Source: Nymphaea colorata (Eukaryota > Streptophyta > Magnoliopsida > Nymphaeales > Nymphaeaceae). From it: a DNA stretch of 64,000 nt. The notes under the pieces were generated by a model. That model had not been told where the DNA came from. It saw only the letters and a list, made by a program, of their open reading frames with translations, and made no database searches. A program made the position numbers and the translations under genes. Positions 21,590 through 35,859 of the stretch are shown one piece after another (position 1 is the first letter of the stretch; each line of letters opens with the position of its first letter). The DNA lies in assembly GCF_008831285.2 (NCBI RefSeq), contig NC_045142.1, positions 13,346,716-13,410,715 on the forward strand, given 5' to 3'.

Positions 21590-24500
21590 GGATACAACCT
21601 AAGGTTTCTTGCAAAAACACTGACAAACATCCATAGTAGCTTTTAAAATTAGATAGGAAACAAAAAATAAAAAGTGTGCACTTGGGCCATGGTGAGCGAT
21701 AAACAAGTAAACAGGATGGAGGCATTTTACTAGAAGGTACCTGCTATAAAAGTCTGGATAGATCAAAGTGATGTGCATTTTATGCATGAGTGGTTCAGTG
21801 AACATGATGTAAAGATGATTGATCTGAAATACATATATATGAAATTTGAAAAGTATAGATCGAAGCTGGAAGAAAAAGGGATGGCAGAAAATTGATGCGA
21901 TGAGTTCCAATAGCACAAGTGCTCACTTGCTTTCAGACTTGCCATCTTCATAAGGAGCTTTAGATCAGCCTAAGATGCCCTTGATAAATCATGTTTGACT
22001 GCCATGTTAGACCAACCGTTTTTCTACTTCACTTAATTTTAAAACTTAATTATTACTGCCCATGTTGACCTGCCCACATGCATGTGCCTTGACCACTTTG
22101 TTACTATGTAAAAACAGATCTGTCTCTGCCTGTGCAACATCCTCATCTAATTCCTCTTTGATTAAGAAAATGAATCCTGGATAGTTCTGCTCAATGATGT
22201 TACCAGAGAAGAATAATCTATAAGCCTATAAAGTAATGGAACCAAACACATTTGCCCAAGTTCTATATAAAGCACATGCAGTGGCTGACCCATGTAGTTC
22301 CTTAGTGCCTTCAGTGACAACAGAAATATAAAGGACAAACTAATCATGCTTAGGGTTGAAAGTCTTGAAATGCAACACATGAACCCAGCCTCAGTAATTT
22401 CCACAATTTTTTTATAAAACTTTATTCGGATCATGCAGATCCCCAGGTTCTGTCATCATAGGCCTATACTGGCATAATATATAAGGATCAACACTATAAC
22501 TCGAACTCACCCATCCACAAAATAAATAAATTAATAAAGTAAAAACAAACTGAGCTTAAACATAAGGCAAGAGTAAACTAGCGTTTAAAACCCACAAGGG
22601 GCATCCCTTGCTGCCAAAAAAAGTTGGTGAGTTGAGCACGGTTAACTTGTAAACCACAAGAGGCTGAATGAATGATCAACAGGGGTTCATGCATCGATTG
22701 GTGACAGAATTCCAAAGCATATTACCAATTTTTAATGTGGTTTAGGGTTACTCTTTTACCCATCATCAAAACAAACAGTTTTAATTTAGTCATCAAACAG
22801 CAGCCCAACATATATAGGATTCAACCCTAAAAATTACTTATGATCTGCTCACCTTCAGTTGTGTGGCACTTATCAGCACAACAGTGACTAGGAGAACTTG
22901 AAACTTGAATTGTACAACCACCCTTGGAGAAGACTTGAAACTATGCATTTTCATTCACTATGCATCTAAATCAGGGGCAGTCAAGGAGAGCTGGATCTAA
23001 GGTTTATGACTTACTTGTAGTGGGTCCTGGGGTCGGTCTAGTTTAGACCATAAAAGACTTGGACATGGGTGAACTCTAGGTTTAGATCTTGACCATGCAT
23101 CAACCTAGGGTTTTCATAAAACATAGCTTTTAAAAGAGGTTTGGTTTGTAAAATGTGCATTATAAAAACTATGTTTCAGAAAGTGAGTTCACGTAAAGAC
23201 TAGACTGAGCTGGATGTTCACATGCTAAGACTAATGTCGCATATCATGGTACTAGCCAGTCATACTTAGTTTCTACATGAATCCTATGTCTGAGTGCATA
23301 TTTAAAATTTAATTTAGATTCATGGTCCTAGATACTATATGTTTGCATGCATTAAAGCAAGAATATAAACCAAAATTTAAATACTGAAATGAAGAGAGAG
23401 AGAGAGATGATGGACATACTTGACCCCATATATCTAGCCTGTTAACTGAAATTAAAATTCTAGTTCTAAGAAAACTGGAAAGTCTAAAACCTAAGCATGC
23501 TTAAGGGAAATTAAACTGAGAACTAAAGCAGATAATGCTAAAGTTGAAAAGAAAATTCTAAAGTATGCTACTAAAGAACCTAACCAAAATTTTTGTTGCT
23601 TTGCGTGGTTCCCGTTTGCAGGAGGGGTGCGAACAATGTCCCATCTGGACACCCTCTCTCTAGATCTTAGAGTCTGCACCAATTTCGGAAGAAGCTTCCA
23701 TCTCTTCCCATGTCCAAATAAAGAAAGGAAAAAGGAGAACTAAGAAGAAAAAGAAGAACTTGAAAAAGAAGAAGAACAAGTCGAGGTAGGATCTCTTTCC
23801 CTCTTTCTTTTCTTTTCTCTCCCTCACCCCTCTCATCGCCCTCTTTCTCCATATTTCCCACATTTTCTTGCTTCTTCATTTAGGATTATGATTTTATTTC
23901 TTTTCTAACTCGTGTATGTGCTGCATTGAAGCACTCCATAGAGCCTTCATGATTGATCATTCTTTGTATCTTTTGTTTCTTTCATTTTGTATATGTGCCA
24001 TTTCTGTTATTTTTCTTCATGTTTAGTGTAAACGTATTTAAATTAATGGTTTGCAAGCTTTTAGGTCATGAAATTTGAGATTTTTATACATTTTCTAGCT
24101 TTAGAGATAGTATTCTTGAGTTCATGCAAAATTCAGAATTGTAGAAGTTCGGGAATTTTTGCCTAATTTCAAGAAGCTATATCTCTTTAACAAAAAATTG
24201 ATTGACAATCCATAAAGATTACACGTTTCTTCTATGTGCATACCTTGTTTTATTCAAATTTCATAAAATCCTAAGCTAATTTGGTCCTACATTTAGTCAT
24301 TTTCCGAATATATATTTTCTACAACTTTCAAACCGTAGAAATTAGGTCCTCAAATTTGTCTATTTGCAAAGTTCACAACTTTTGATTGCAAACTCAGATT
24401 TGCATTCTGTAAAAGCCAAAAGTTAGATATATGTGTCTGGTTTTGCCCCACTATATCTTAACCAATTTCAAGTTCTTTTGTCCAGCCAATTAGGTGATTT

Positions 24501-25369
24501 AGTCAAAACTATTTTTTTGTAACAATTCTGCATAATCGTATTTTTTGCCAAATTTGTGATGTTATTTTTCTTTTTATTTGTTTAATTGTTTCAAAACTTT
24601 CAACAACTGTTGATTCTTCCTTGCTTTAAACATATTTAGGGTTTTAAGACGTGTCTTAGCTCTAACCTAAGGTGTATAGGCATGCAAATCTTAATTTAAT
24701 ATGTTGGTTTATATTTTTGTTATAAATATTTATGCATAGTGTGTTTGCATTTTAGTAACATAATGCTGCATTTGATTTCAAATTTATGTTTAATCATTAA
24801 CGTAATTTGAGCTAGCTCAACATGTGTCTCGAGATAATAGTCCTTGAACATGTACTCTTGATCTATCTTGGCTCCTAGATGCGTTTAGGTTCAAACTCAT
24901 GCATATCATAATTAGATGTTTTGTAATGTTTGGTGTGCATTCATATAGTTTGCCTTTGCTTTACATCATACATTTAATTTCAAATTGTGCACTTTAATTA
25001 TGTCTACGTGAGAATTAGGTTGGGTTGTCAACTATATGCATGTGACTATAGTCCTTACATGCACCCAAACTGATATTCATAAGGACACACGGTTTGAAAA
25101 ACATAGACTTGAACTGCACATTTTCAAAATTGAACCAACTTTTGAACCCATTTTCTAACACAGTAGGTTTAAACATGCTTGAGATCTAAAACCTAGATTT
25201 AACCAACCAAAACTACATTAGGCTTACTTGATGCCTTATCCAAGACCCGACATCAAGCCCATGTGAAGGAACCACCCACCAACCCATGTTGGAACCTAGT
25301 TGAAATCCTGATCCCAGTTCGGTTCACCTAAATCCTCTTTTATGAACATGGATAGGTCGTGTGAGCCTA
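21430..25369. other. AT-rich intergenic DNA, no gene recognised
   Basis: No protein family could be recognised in any frame. Minor features: (AT)n at 21,562-21,588, a short (GA)n at 23,394-23,407, a purine-rich stretch at 23,725-23,790 facing a C/T-rich stretch at 23,790-23,870. The open frames over the latter are low-complexity artefacts. Confidence 0.5.
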
Positions 25370-25830
25370 GAACAAATCCAAACATTACGAATTGGATTTT
25401 AGATTATTGGCTTTAAATTTGGATCTAATCGAATCCATATTTAAAAATTGGATCTCAGTTTGGATATCGCGTCTAAATTTTGGATATTATATCTGGAATG
25501 GATCTCAGATCTTAGAATTTAAATCATATCTTATATGATTGTATCCTAATTTGAACTTTGGATTCAAAACCATATTATTTGGATCAAGATCTCAGATCAT
25601 ACAAGTTTGGAGTTTAGAATTGAACTTGAATCTCAACCTTAGTTGACCCCTTAGATGCAAAACCCTAAATTCCAAATCCTTAGATTTAGGTCTCTGGATT
25701 GGATCAGAAAGTACAAATTTGAATTTTCCTTGAATCAGATATCAAACTCAGATTTAGATCTCAATATTTTGGATTTCAAATCATAGACTTCTTTGGGTCC
25801 AGTTTCAAAACCATAGTAAGCAGATCTCAA
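25370..25830. repeat. TTGGAT/GGATCT-rich motif array
   Basis: TTGGAT, GGATCT, AGATCT and their complements occur unusually often over about 450 bp. The style is similar to the motif arrays inside the hAT-like ends elsewhere in the window, but I see no terminal repeats or target duplication here. Confidence 0.4.
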
Positions 25831-27185
25831 CTATATGTGGACCTAGTTTGCATGCATTCATATTAGATCTAAGGCATGTTGCATGGATTGATGATGATAT
25901 GGATCATGAAATGCATCTCCAATACTTCAGTTCAAATACTTCAATTTTTTATGAACTACTTAGATCTTTCAAAATCTCATTTTTTTCAAATTTAGGACAC
26001 ATTAGGATCATGACGTCAATCATAACTCATAATCTGGACCATCTCATCTAGTCTTTCATCTAGTTACACTAGTAAAGGCGTTAGAAACAACCAGATCTCA
26101 TACTGATAGGTTGGTTCATATCTCTAGTAAGTTCCCATAGGAGATAAGGAGGCAAGTAAATTTTTGAACTTTTTTTCATATGAACGGTCATATGTAAGAT
26201 TGTTAAATTTTGCACGTAAAGAAAAGTGGTGATCATGATGAGACTTGTCTCTGCTTTATCTAGATTAAGTGTTCTCGATAATCAGATTTTGATTGTCTTC
26301 CAAATGATAGAACTATCTAGGTATCTTCATGTGTGCATTCTTGTTTGCATTAGTACCTAGCATTGACAGGAATTATGCATGTTCACATAAATCTAGGATC
26401 AAATGTAACTCCTCTCAATTTAGAGATATTTGAATATCATATTTGCTTCTCTCTAGTGATTTGATTGTCTTTCTTATGAATTGCATTAGAGCCTTCTGTT
26501 TGCGCATATAATCATGTTGTTAAACTTTCGTTTGAACCTATATAAGTTCTGGTCATGATGTCACAAAACTTTTCCTATTAATTAATAGCTTGAAGGCATT
26601 CAATAAAAGGACTAACCTACTAAGATAATATTTCCATATATCAGTAAGGTTCAAAAAGAATGGGGAGCCCTGAACAACAGAACCCAAGGAGGAGCCCATG
26701 CCACGTAAATTGTATTTATATAGGCATAACATGATACATAACTATTGTTAATCATGAACCTTAGGGTCTAGTTTAAGAGTCCAAGCCTTTTTTAGATATG
26801 CATTGTAGAGTCATGTCTTCTAGGGTGCGTTGTGTGTGCATCTTGGGGTGATCCATGTTTGCCTTGTCTGATGCCTTCCTAAACTTATTTTTCAAAAACT
26901 GGATGTAAATTCCTAATATTGTTCTCTTGTATTCATTGTCAAATCCATCCAGGAGTCCAAATCATATCTTATGTTGTCAATCTACCTCTTAGGAGTGTTT
27001 GTTTTTTGCCTACTCTAGATCAAACATATACGTCATTATTGTTGGTACCTTTCCCATTGGGTCCACCCAGGTGGGCATAATCTCTTCACCAAGTCTGGAC
27101 ATCTTTCATTTTATTTGATCGATTTGGACCCTACCATGTACATAGAATGGTATTTTTCAAAATTATAACCATTTCATAGGAACCA
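25831..27185. other. Intergenic DNA upstream of a gypsy gag remnant
   Basis: No gene recognised. The last few hundred bases may be leader or LTR of the following retroelement, but no LTR ends were identified. Confidence 0.35.
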
Positions 27186-27189
27186 AGCA

Positions 27190-27835
27190 ATAGCAAGACA
27201 CTATGGCCCCTAGAACCAAATCAAGAAAGAATGTCAAAGTAAAAGAAGAAGAGATTGAGCTAGAGTACAATGAAGGGTCCAACTGCTCTGAGGATGAATG
27301 GCTTCAATAAGAAAAAGATGATACAAAGATCAACCCAAAAGCCTTCGCCCAATTGAAAAATCGTTAAGAACAATGGAGCTTAGTCATCTGGAAACAGAAG
27401 TAGATAAACTTTGACAACCAGAGGCTTTGGCAAGTCAACTAACACCATACAATCCCAGATTGGGAAGATGGAAAAAACAGAGTGTCTCGTGTAGACTGAA
27501 GGCAAGTGGATCTATACAAAAAGGGGACTTCTGTGAGGGCCTTGATGGTGAACATTTAGGACATCTTAGAAAGTTCAGCAAGTTCAAAGGGACTGAAAAC
27601 CCACATGTGCGCTAAGCATTGCTAAGTGTGGCAATTTCTGATACAATGATGAGGCTCCTTTTATATGTTTTCTGAGGACTTAGAGAGATAGGTGACAAAT
27701 GGTATGGAGCATATAGACCCCTTCAAAATGAAGGATTTTGACAAGGTTGTAAATGCTTCATCACAAGTACAAGTGCAATTATTCTAAAGTCCTTGCCATT
27801 GATGCTTTCATAGAGATACATGTAGCATGCGACAC
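27190..27835 (+). pseudogene. Ty3/gypsy gag remnant
   Basis: Begins with MAPRTKSRKNVKVKEEEIE (ATG near 27,204), a basic-acidic N-terminus common in plant gypsy gag. Later KFKGTENPHVR resembles the KFxGTxDPxxHL block at the start of the capsid region, and further on KMKDFDKVVNASSQ. The frame is broken repeatedly. Only gag is visible. Confidence 0.55.
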
Positions 27836-28456
27836 ATCTCGTGAGGAAGATGGTCTAGGTTAGGGTCCATACCCGGACACATGTTGCATCTGCATGAAGA
27901 GACCCGACATCAAGGGGCCTCTCTTCCTACTTAGTCAGGCCTTTCACCATCATTTCTTTGCCCTATCTCTCATTCTCTCCCTTGTTCCCAATCTCCCTCA
28001 CACAAACTCACTCTCTCTGTGTGCATGTCACTCTCAAACTCTCACTGCACTCCCTTGTGCACACACTCCCTCTCTCAGGCACGTTCTCACTCTCCCTTGT
28101 TGTCTCCCTCACAATTCCCCCATGTGTGCCTTCTCACTCGCATGCACCCTACTGCTCGCTCACTCTCTCACAGACCCTCAATGCTTAACCGACTGCCTGC
28201 TGACACCAATGTGTTTGTTTTTTTTGTCCACTCATTTTCATTCCCTATTGGTAATGTTTGGGTTGGACTATAGAATATGGATTTCTTTCCCCTTTCTTTC
28301 CCGTGATAGAAAGTGTTCGAAGCATCGACAATGAACTGTCATCAACGGCTAGTTGCTGGCCCAACATTTGGGGTAGCTTTTAGAAACACCTACAATAGTT
28401 AGGACTCTATAAGAGGAGTGAGCATAGTAAAAAAGGCCTAATTTTACTACATTTTG
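27836..28456. other. C/T-rich stretch without a gene
   Basis: Positions 27,950-28,200 are rich in CTCTC and CACTC, so all frames stay open over it. The predicted Ser/Leu-rich peptides are low-complexity artefacts. It could be leader or LTR-adjacent DNA. Confidence 0.45.
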
Positions 28457-31400
28457 TCCTAATAATGTATATTATCCTTTTAGCATGATGGGTTAATATT
28501 TGAAGCGGTTAGGGAGCATCATAAAATCTTGATAATGTTGAGAAGGTTTAGGACTGTTTTAACAAACTCTGGATCTATGCTATTGTCTATTTGAATATCA
28601 TGTTGCCTATTAGGAAAGAGTACTTAAGTTGGTTTGCATGTGAAATTATGATTTGAAAGGACGACAGAACATGTAAGTTATTGGGGTCTGAACATCCACT
28701 AAGGTGTGATGAAAATGCTCATTTATATTGATTTGATTACTTTTATGTTCTTGCAAGTGAGCTAGTGTCATTGTCATCAAATTGACAAAGGAAAAGTATG
28801 ATTGTTGGGATGATGCTCAACTAACAAAGCAAGTTGAGAAGCATACTACTGATAGGTTGAATCGAGGTCTTGGAGTTTAAATTGATTAGTCATAAACTTG
28901 AAAGGATGGAAAAAGCTTGTTGAAAGGTTCTATAAATAGGTTCTACCTTCCATCACCTTCTTGGATGATAACCAAAGATTTGTTGGTCTTACTTCTTACC
29001 TAAATAGATTTTAGAGCAAAGTGGACAGAAAACTTATTGTTTTGAGTTTTTGTATGTGGACTGGGCACATGGAGTAGACCTTGAATGACAGTATCCAGAG
29101 CTCAAGGCAATTTTAGGTTTTTGTAGAGATGCATGACATGTATGGCGGCATTCTGGGCAAATCCCTCCATGAGGCCAAATATGGAGTGTGTGTTGTGTTC
29201 TCCAAGTGTGAGTTTTTAGGATCGTTGGATCTTATGTTTGTGTTTTTGTCTAAATGGTGTGTGATATGGCATGGCTCTTGACATATGAACGAAGGTATAA
29301 ATTGTTCGATTGTGTTGATTAACCATCTTAAAAATGTTTCATGATGGCATATGCATGTTAGAGATTATAATTGCTACAAATTAGGTGGGGTATTGAGTTG
29401 AGTACATCATCGACTCTAATTGTGCATTAATGAGCATTTTAGCATGACATTTGCTTATGACAGCTATGAGTTGATTACGGATCGAGATTACTCTTTGTGA
29501 TTCACCTAAGTTTTCATATGAAGCGAGTGTTATGACTTGAATGTTGTAATCATTAGGAATTTTTTTGTATTGCCACTGGAAATGATTTAATTGAATGGAC
29601 TTATGGGTAGAGGTACCCATATAGTGTGGTTAGGCTACCTAAAAGCATTGATTGAAAGTGTGGCCTTCTTAGGAAGGCAGATTGGGTCTGGTTGTCCTAA
29701 GAATATATATATTTATTTTTTTAGCATGATGGGTTAATATTTGAAGCGGTTAAGGACTACGGTAGAGATCTTGATAATGTTGAGAAGGTTTAGGACTATT
29801 TTAAGAAACTCTGGATTTGTGCTATTGTTGATATTACGTCGCTTGTGAGGAAAGAGAACTTAAGTTGGTTTGCATGTGAAATTATGATTTGAAAGGACGA
29901 AAGAATCATGTAAGTTATTAGGGTCTCAACATGTGCTAAGGTGTGATCAAAATGCTCATTTATGTTTATTTGATTAATTTTATGCTCTTGCAAGTGAGCT
30001 AGTGTCGTTGTCATCAAATTAACAAAAGAAAAGTGTGATTGCTGGGATGACAGTCAACTAAAAAAGCAAGTTGAGAAACATATCACTGATAGGTTGAATT
30101 GAGATCTTGGAATTTAAATTGATTGGTCATAACCTTGAAAGGATGTAAAAAGCTTGTTGAAAAGGTTATACGAACCAATTCTACCTTCCAGCACCTTCTT
30201 GGATGATAACTTATGAGCCGTTGGTCTTACTTCTTAACTAAATAGAGTTTAGAGCAAAGTGGATAGGAAACTTATTGCTTTGAGTTTTTGCAGGTGGACC
30301 GAGCACATCGAGTAGACCTTGAATCATAGGATTAGGAGCTCGAGGTGATTTTAGGTTTTTGTGGAGATGCATGATATGTATGGCGACATTCTAGGCAAAT
30401 CCCTACCTGGGGCCAAATATGGAGTGTGTGTTGTGTTCCACAAGTGTGAGTTTTTAGGATCGTTAGATCTTATGTTTGTGTTTTTGTTTGAATGATGTGT
30501 GATATGACATGGCCCTTGACATATGAATGTAAGTATAAAATTGTTTGATTGTGTTGATTAATCGTCTTAAAAATGTTTCGTGATGGCATATGCATGTTAG
30601 ACATTATAACTGTTTAGCATAAATTAGGTAGGGTATTGAGTTGAGTACCTCATCTGACTCTAATTGTGCATTAATGAGCATCCTAGCATGATATTTGCTT
30701 AGGACAACTACAATCTGATTACAGATCGAGATTACTCTTTGTGGTTCCGCTAAGTTTTTATATGAAGTGATTGTTATAACTTGATTGTTGTGATCATTAG
30801 GAAATTTTGTTTGTATTGTCGTTGGACAATGATTTAATTAAATGACTTATGGGTGAAGGTACTCATAGAGTGTGTTAGGCTAGCTAAAAGTATTGATTGA
30901 ACATGTAGCCTTCCTAGGAAGGCAGATTAGGGTTTGGTTATCCTAAGAATGTATATATTTATCCTTTTAACAGGATGGGTTAAGATTTGAAGCGGTTAAG
31001 AAGCATAGTAGAGATCTTGATAATGTTGAGAAGGTTTAGGACTGTTTGACAAACTCTGGATCCATGCTATTGTCAATTTGAATATTACGTCGCTTGTGAG
31101 GAAAGAATGCTTAAGTCGGTTTGCATGTGAAATTATGATTTGAAAGGACGACAGAACATGTAAGTTATTAGGGTCCAAACATGTGCTAAGGTGTGATAAA
31201 AATGCTCGTTTATGTTGATTTGATTAATTTTATGCTCCTGCAAGTGAGCTAGTGTCATTGTCATCAAATTGACAAAGGAAAAGTATGATTGCTGGGATGA
31301 TGCTCAACTAAGAAAGCAAGTTAAGAAACATACTAATGATAGGTTGAATTGAGGTCTTGGAGTTTAAATTGATTGATCATAACCTTGAAAGGATGGCAAA

Positions 31401-32186
31401 AACTTGTTGAAAGGTTCTATGAACTGATTCTACCTTCCGACACCTTTTCGAACGATAACCTGAGTCGTTTGTTTTACTTCTTACCTAAATAGATTTTAGA
31501 GCAAAGTGGATAGAAAACTTATTGCTTTGAGTTTTTGTAGGTGGACTGAGCACATCAAGTAGACCTTGAATGATAGGATCCAGAGCTCGAGGTGATTTTT
31601 GGTTTTTGTAGAGATGCACGACATGTATGGTGGCATTCTAGGCAAATCCCTACCTGGGGCCAAATATGGAGTGTGTGTTGTGTTCCCCAAGTGTGAGTTT
31701 CTAGGATCGTTAGATCTTATGTTTGCGTTTTTGTCTGAATGATGTGTGATATGACATGGCTCTTGGAAAATGAATGTAGGTATGAAATTGTTTGATTGTG
31801 TTGATTAACTGTCTTAAAAATGTTGCGTGATGGCATATGCATGTTAGAAATTATAACTGCTTAGGACAAATTAGGTAGGGTATTGAGTTGAGTACCTCCT
31901 CAACCCTCATTGTGCATTAATGAGCATCCTAACATGATATTTGCTTAGGACAGCTACGAACTGATTACGAATCGAGATTACTCTCTCTGGTGTGGCTAAG
32001 TTTTCATATGATGTGATTGTCATGACTTGATTGTTGTGATCATTAGGGAATTTTGTCTGTATTTCCATTGGACAATTATTTAATGAATGGACTTATGGGT
32101 AGAAGCACCATAGAATATGGTTAGGCTAGTTAAAAGCATTGATTGAATGTGTGACCTTCTTAAGAAGGCAGATTGGGGTCTGGTTG
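28457..32186 (+). repeat. Three tandem copies of a 1.24-kb unit (LTR-like)
   Basis: Units at 28,457-29,694 (1,238 bp), 29,695-30,940 (1,246 bp) and 30,941-32,186 (1,246 bp). Each starts near TCCTAA(G/T)AAT, contains GGGTTAATATTTGAAGCGGTTA soon after, and ends GGCAGATT..GGTCTGGTTG or a near variant. They are clearly similar by eye with scattered substitutions. No coding frame runs through them. A single-unit relative lies inverted at 43,300-44,335. The unit is probably part of a gypsy LTR or untranslated region; that is inference. Confidence 0.85.
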
Positions 32187-33240
32187 CACTCGTAAAATGA
32201 ACAAGCCTTGGGTGTTAGTCAATTCACTATGAATGTGCTAAAGAAAGAAGAACTGATTGGAGGCCAGTGAGTTATAAAAGTACAATTGGGATACATCACG
32301 CCCTTGCCACTAGTCTCGCCTACACAGAGAATAGGTGGTGCAAGGTCCCAAGATATCATTGTGTGATAAGCTTGGAGCATTGGGCTCCTACCTTCCCAAT
32401 CTAGGTGTCTTAGAGAATGTTGAGTAACCTCCCTTAGGATTCATACATCCATGGTGGATTGTCTTACTGCTGCAGCTTACAATTCATACATCCATGGATT
32501 GCTTTACTGTTGCAGCATGTATAGATTTATATTTTTTCGGGCCATCATAGGGGTTGTCTCTGATTGTAGGTCGCCCATGGTGTGCACGCACCTATGTTTT
32601 GTACCTACAAAAATTGTTAATTCACTGAATTGAATGTGAATGAAACAAATGTGAATGCAGTAAATGTGCATGAATTGAATATGGTTAACAAGTGTGTTGA
32701 TGGTGGCTATTGAGTCATCCCTACATATTGTGGAATATCTAAGCAACTACAATGACTATTTATGTGAATATACATATGCATTGTGATATTATGGTGATTA
32801 TGTTTCTTTTGTTTGATGGACTCCAGATTTGACCCCTTACTTTAAAGGGTTAGGTATTTAATTGGCTTGTTGTCGTACTGCGAAGGCTCAGCCTTCTCTT
32901 ATTTATTTTTTTTAAGTTTTAGTGGACCCAGGGCATTAGGTTGATAGGATGGATTAGCTCACATCCTACTGGAGAGATTTTGGGTGTATTCTCATGTTGG
33001 CGCGTCATGTCTAGTTTTATCAATGTCTGGTCTTTGTTTAGACGTCAATTTTTTTTGTGCATTTTTGTCATGGGTGTCATTAATAAATGTTAGGCCATTT
33101 GTATGAACTCATTTTGATAAATGAATTATTCGCCCCACTGTTAATTGAATTGCATAGCTCCATTTTTATCATTGTGTCGTCACACCTCGTCAAGTTATGT
33201 TGAAAAAAAAAATTGAGGATCAAAAGGCAGGGTATGGCAA
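32187..33240 (+). repeat. Tail of the LTR-like repeat
   Basis: Single-copy continuation after the tandem units, beginning GCACTCGTAAAATGAAC. Its reverse complement is found in two parts flanking the TTF-hAT, at about 43,150-43,300 and 37,016-37,927. The far end in the inverted copy reads TTAGGGTGTGATA, similar to common plant LTR 3' ends, so this could be the LTR end. Confidence 0.65.
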
Positions 33241-33259
33241 TACACCAAAAACCTAGAGA

Positions 33260-33900
33260 ATAAACTCGAGAATATATTCAACATTGGAAACCTGTATGTA
33301 GTAAATTGAGAACTCTGACAGCAAAGGATCACACCCTTGCTATTATTTTTGTTGATTCCCAAGAGCACATCAGATATCACCTCATACAACATGAGTACAA
33401 GTCATTTTAAGATCTAGCCAAGAAAGCAAAGCGTATAGAGAGAGTCTTCAAGGTCCACTACCTCAATGCATAAATTGATCAGAGCTACTACAAGAATGAT
33501 GATGTCAACAAGTCAGCCAAATCTGAGGTCCATGCACTATCTTCAGCTTAGGGCAACATAACAAAAAGCAGAGATCAGAGCAAGCTATGGGAAAACAAGC
33601 ACAATCATAAGGAAAACAACAATAACAATACAAAATTGCCCATGGGACAAGGAGCAAGAGACACTCAAGGTGGACAAGAGACAAAAAATTATCTCCATAA
33701 AACAAAACAACGAGGAGTTTCTGTTATCCCAAAACATTTGTAAACTGCTAAAGGTGGCCAGTCCCCTTGAGGTGAAAGGAAAATATGAGGATTAATTCTA
33801 TAAATGTAGCACTGAAGACTATATTCCTCTCAAGCACATCATACAAGAGTACATATGCAAGGGGCTTCTACTGGAAAGCTCAATGCCTAAGCAGAACACT
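33260..33900 (+). pseudogene. Gypsy gag C-terminal remnant
   Basis: One frame carries IFVDSQEHIRYHL, DLAKKAKRIERVFKVHYLN and, near the end, YKCSTEDYIPLKHIIQEY followed by ICKGLL. The last block resembles the knuckle-like C..H.TEDC..LK..IE.LI..G.L segment of plant gypsy gag. Several stops interrupt it. It directly follows the LTR-like tail, as gag would follow an LTR. Confidence 0.5.
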
Positions 33901-34985
33901 AAAGCCTAAGTTGAACTTGTTATTACTTTGTTTTCTGTTCTTTTTCATGCATTGAGGGACAGTAAGGGTCTCCTTGTCAATCCTTTGATCAAAAAAATTG
34001 TTTTTCTTTGAGTCAAATGTGTTTCTCTATCCTTTATGTCCAAGTATTTCTGTTTATTCTTTTGGTGGCCAGACTTATCTATTTCCCATGATCCTAGCAT
34101 TTCTATTGCCATTTGTGAACACCTAAATTTTTCATTTGGCCAATTGGCTATTTTGCCGCTTACTATGTTAATTGTAGGGAATCTCAAAAAATTTGGACAT
34201 TAATTACAAATATTTCAAAGTTTTCAGAATTTTCAAAAGATCCTCAGTTAATTCCTAAATCAATACATTTTAATTCAAGATTAGTTTTTCAATACTTTGA
34301 AGTCAAATTTCAAGAATTTCCTAAAAGTTTTCAAGTGTTTCTCAAAGATTTTAAAACCAAATTCAATGGATTTTTCAATCAATATCAAGGTTTCAAAGGG
34401 AGCAAAATCAACGGACTTTCGAGCTAACCATAAAGAAGAATTCACGGTGATTTTCTAAATCAATTTACATTCATAGATTTTAATTTTTTTTATTTTCCAT
34501 TCCTCCCCCCTCCACTTTCTTGTATTTCCATTCTCTTTTGTTGGGGAGGACGATTTCTTCATCTTTGGTGTGCCTTCTCCAACTCTCTCCACTTCCTCCC
34601 CTCTTCTATGGTTTCCAACTTAGTTTCTTTCTGCATCTCCTCCTTAATGTCTCTCTCCTAGCACATGCATTTAGGGATCAAGTTTGTGAGGTGTAATCTC
34701 CGATTTGGCAAGATAAATCACCTCCAACTTCATTTATTCATCAGAACAAGAGCTGGAGTGGTGATTTGCCCTTTCATTGTCAGATTTAAGTGAATCTCTT
34801 ACAATTCCCCTCTTTCACTCTTTGTCCTTTCTGTTCTTCGAGTGAAAGGGAGCTGTGGTGAGGGTTCGATGTAAGGATCCTTCGGGGAGTCTGTGGTTAA
34901 GTAACTAACACACTTTAACTGATGTTTTTGTCTTCTTCTTCAATGTTCTTTCCATGCGATCTAGTATTTCCATCGATTGTTGTTT
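33901..34985. other. No gene recognised
   Basis: AT-rich to 34,450, then a C/T-rich block (34,490-34,660). Nothing supportable as coding. Confidence 0.4.
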
Positions 34986-34989
34986 GTAT

Positions 34990-35765
34990 GTCAAATCTTT
35001 TTGTAAGATGATTTCTTCATGCTGAATAATATGTGATGGATATGGTACATACTTATGAAGCATCAACACATGCAACACACTTTAAATATGATCATATTGA
35101 GGAGGTAATGCAATTTGATAGGCTGTTTCACCAACTCGTTCTAAAATGTCAAACAGCCGCATGAAATGAGGACTCAACTCCCCTTTCCTGCTGAAACCCA
35201 ACATGTTCTTTATAGGCAAAACACAAACAAAAACATGGTCATAAACTTCAAAGCTGATTTCTTTGTGCTTCTATTATGCATAACTCTTTTGTCGGCATTG
35301 GGCTGCAAACAGCCACTTGCGAATCAATTTGACTTGATTTGTATCATGTTGCAAGACGAGTGGGTTCTTGACAGCTCTAGCTCAAACTTCATCCCAGCAA
35401 AATAGGGATATGCATGGTGTTCCATATAATGTCTCAAATAATGCCATGCCAATGCTTACATGGAAACTGTTGTTGTGGGTGAACTCCGTAAATTGACATA
35501 CGTGTCCAAGTCACCTCCCCACTCCAATGCACATGACAGCAGCATATCTTCTAGTTTGAATAGTTCTCTCTAATTAGCCATCTATATGTGGGTGGAAAGT
35601 CATGCTAAACTTCAAATTTGTTCCTAGTGTCTTCTATAGTTGTCTCCAAAACCTTGATGTAAATTGAAGGTCTTGATTAGAAATAATCTTCATAGGAACT
35701 CCATGGAGGCAAACTATCCCAATTATATACAATTCTACTAATGGGCAGATTCAAAAAAATTTATA
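34990..35765 (-). pseudogene. Ty3/gypsy integrase fragment (second element)
   Basis: Minus-strand blocks: [21 protein letters not shown] with RFWRQL, then FSMTFHPHIDG followed by a stop and LERTIQT, HNNSFHVSIGMALFETLYG, and the C-terminal GKGELSPHFMRLFDILERVG with TAYQIALPP. The second catalytic Asp lies in SNQD and the HPQTDG block reads HPHIDG. This is integrase core plus GPF/Y-type tail of a different gypsy lineage from the one at 2.6-12.8 kb. Stops and frameshifts are present. It is truncated at about 35,765. Confidence 0.85.
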
Positions 35766-35859
35766 AAATCACCTAAAGCCCCTTGTCGACCCAATCTTCC
35801 ATTTCTCTTCCATGTTCTCTAATCTCTCATTCTCTTCTTCACCAGTTCGCCTTCGACCG

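Noticed and set aside
27894-28334. 146-residue Ser/Leu-rich frame
   Set aside because: Low-complexity C/T-rich DNA keeps several frames open; no domain.
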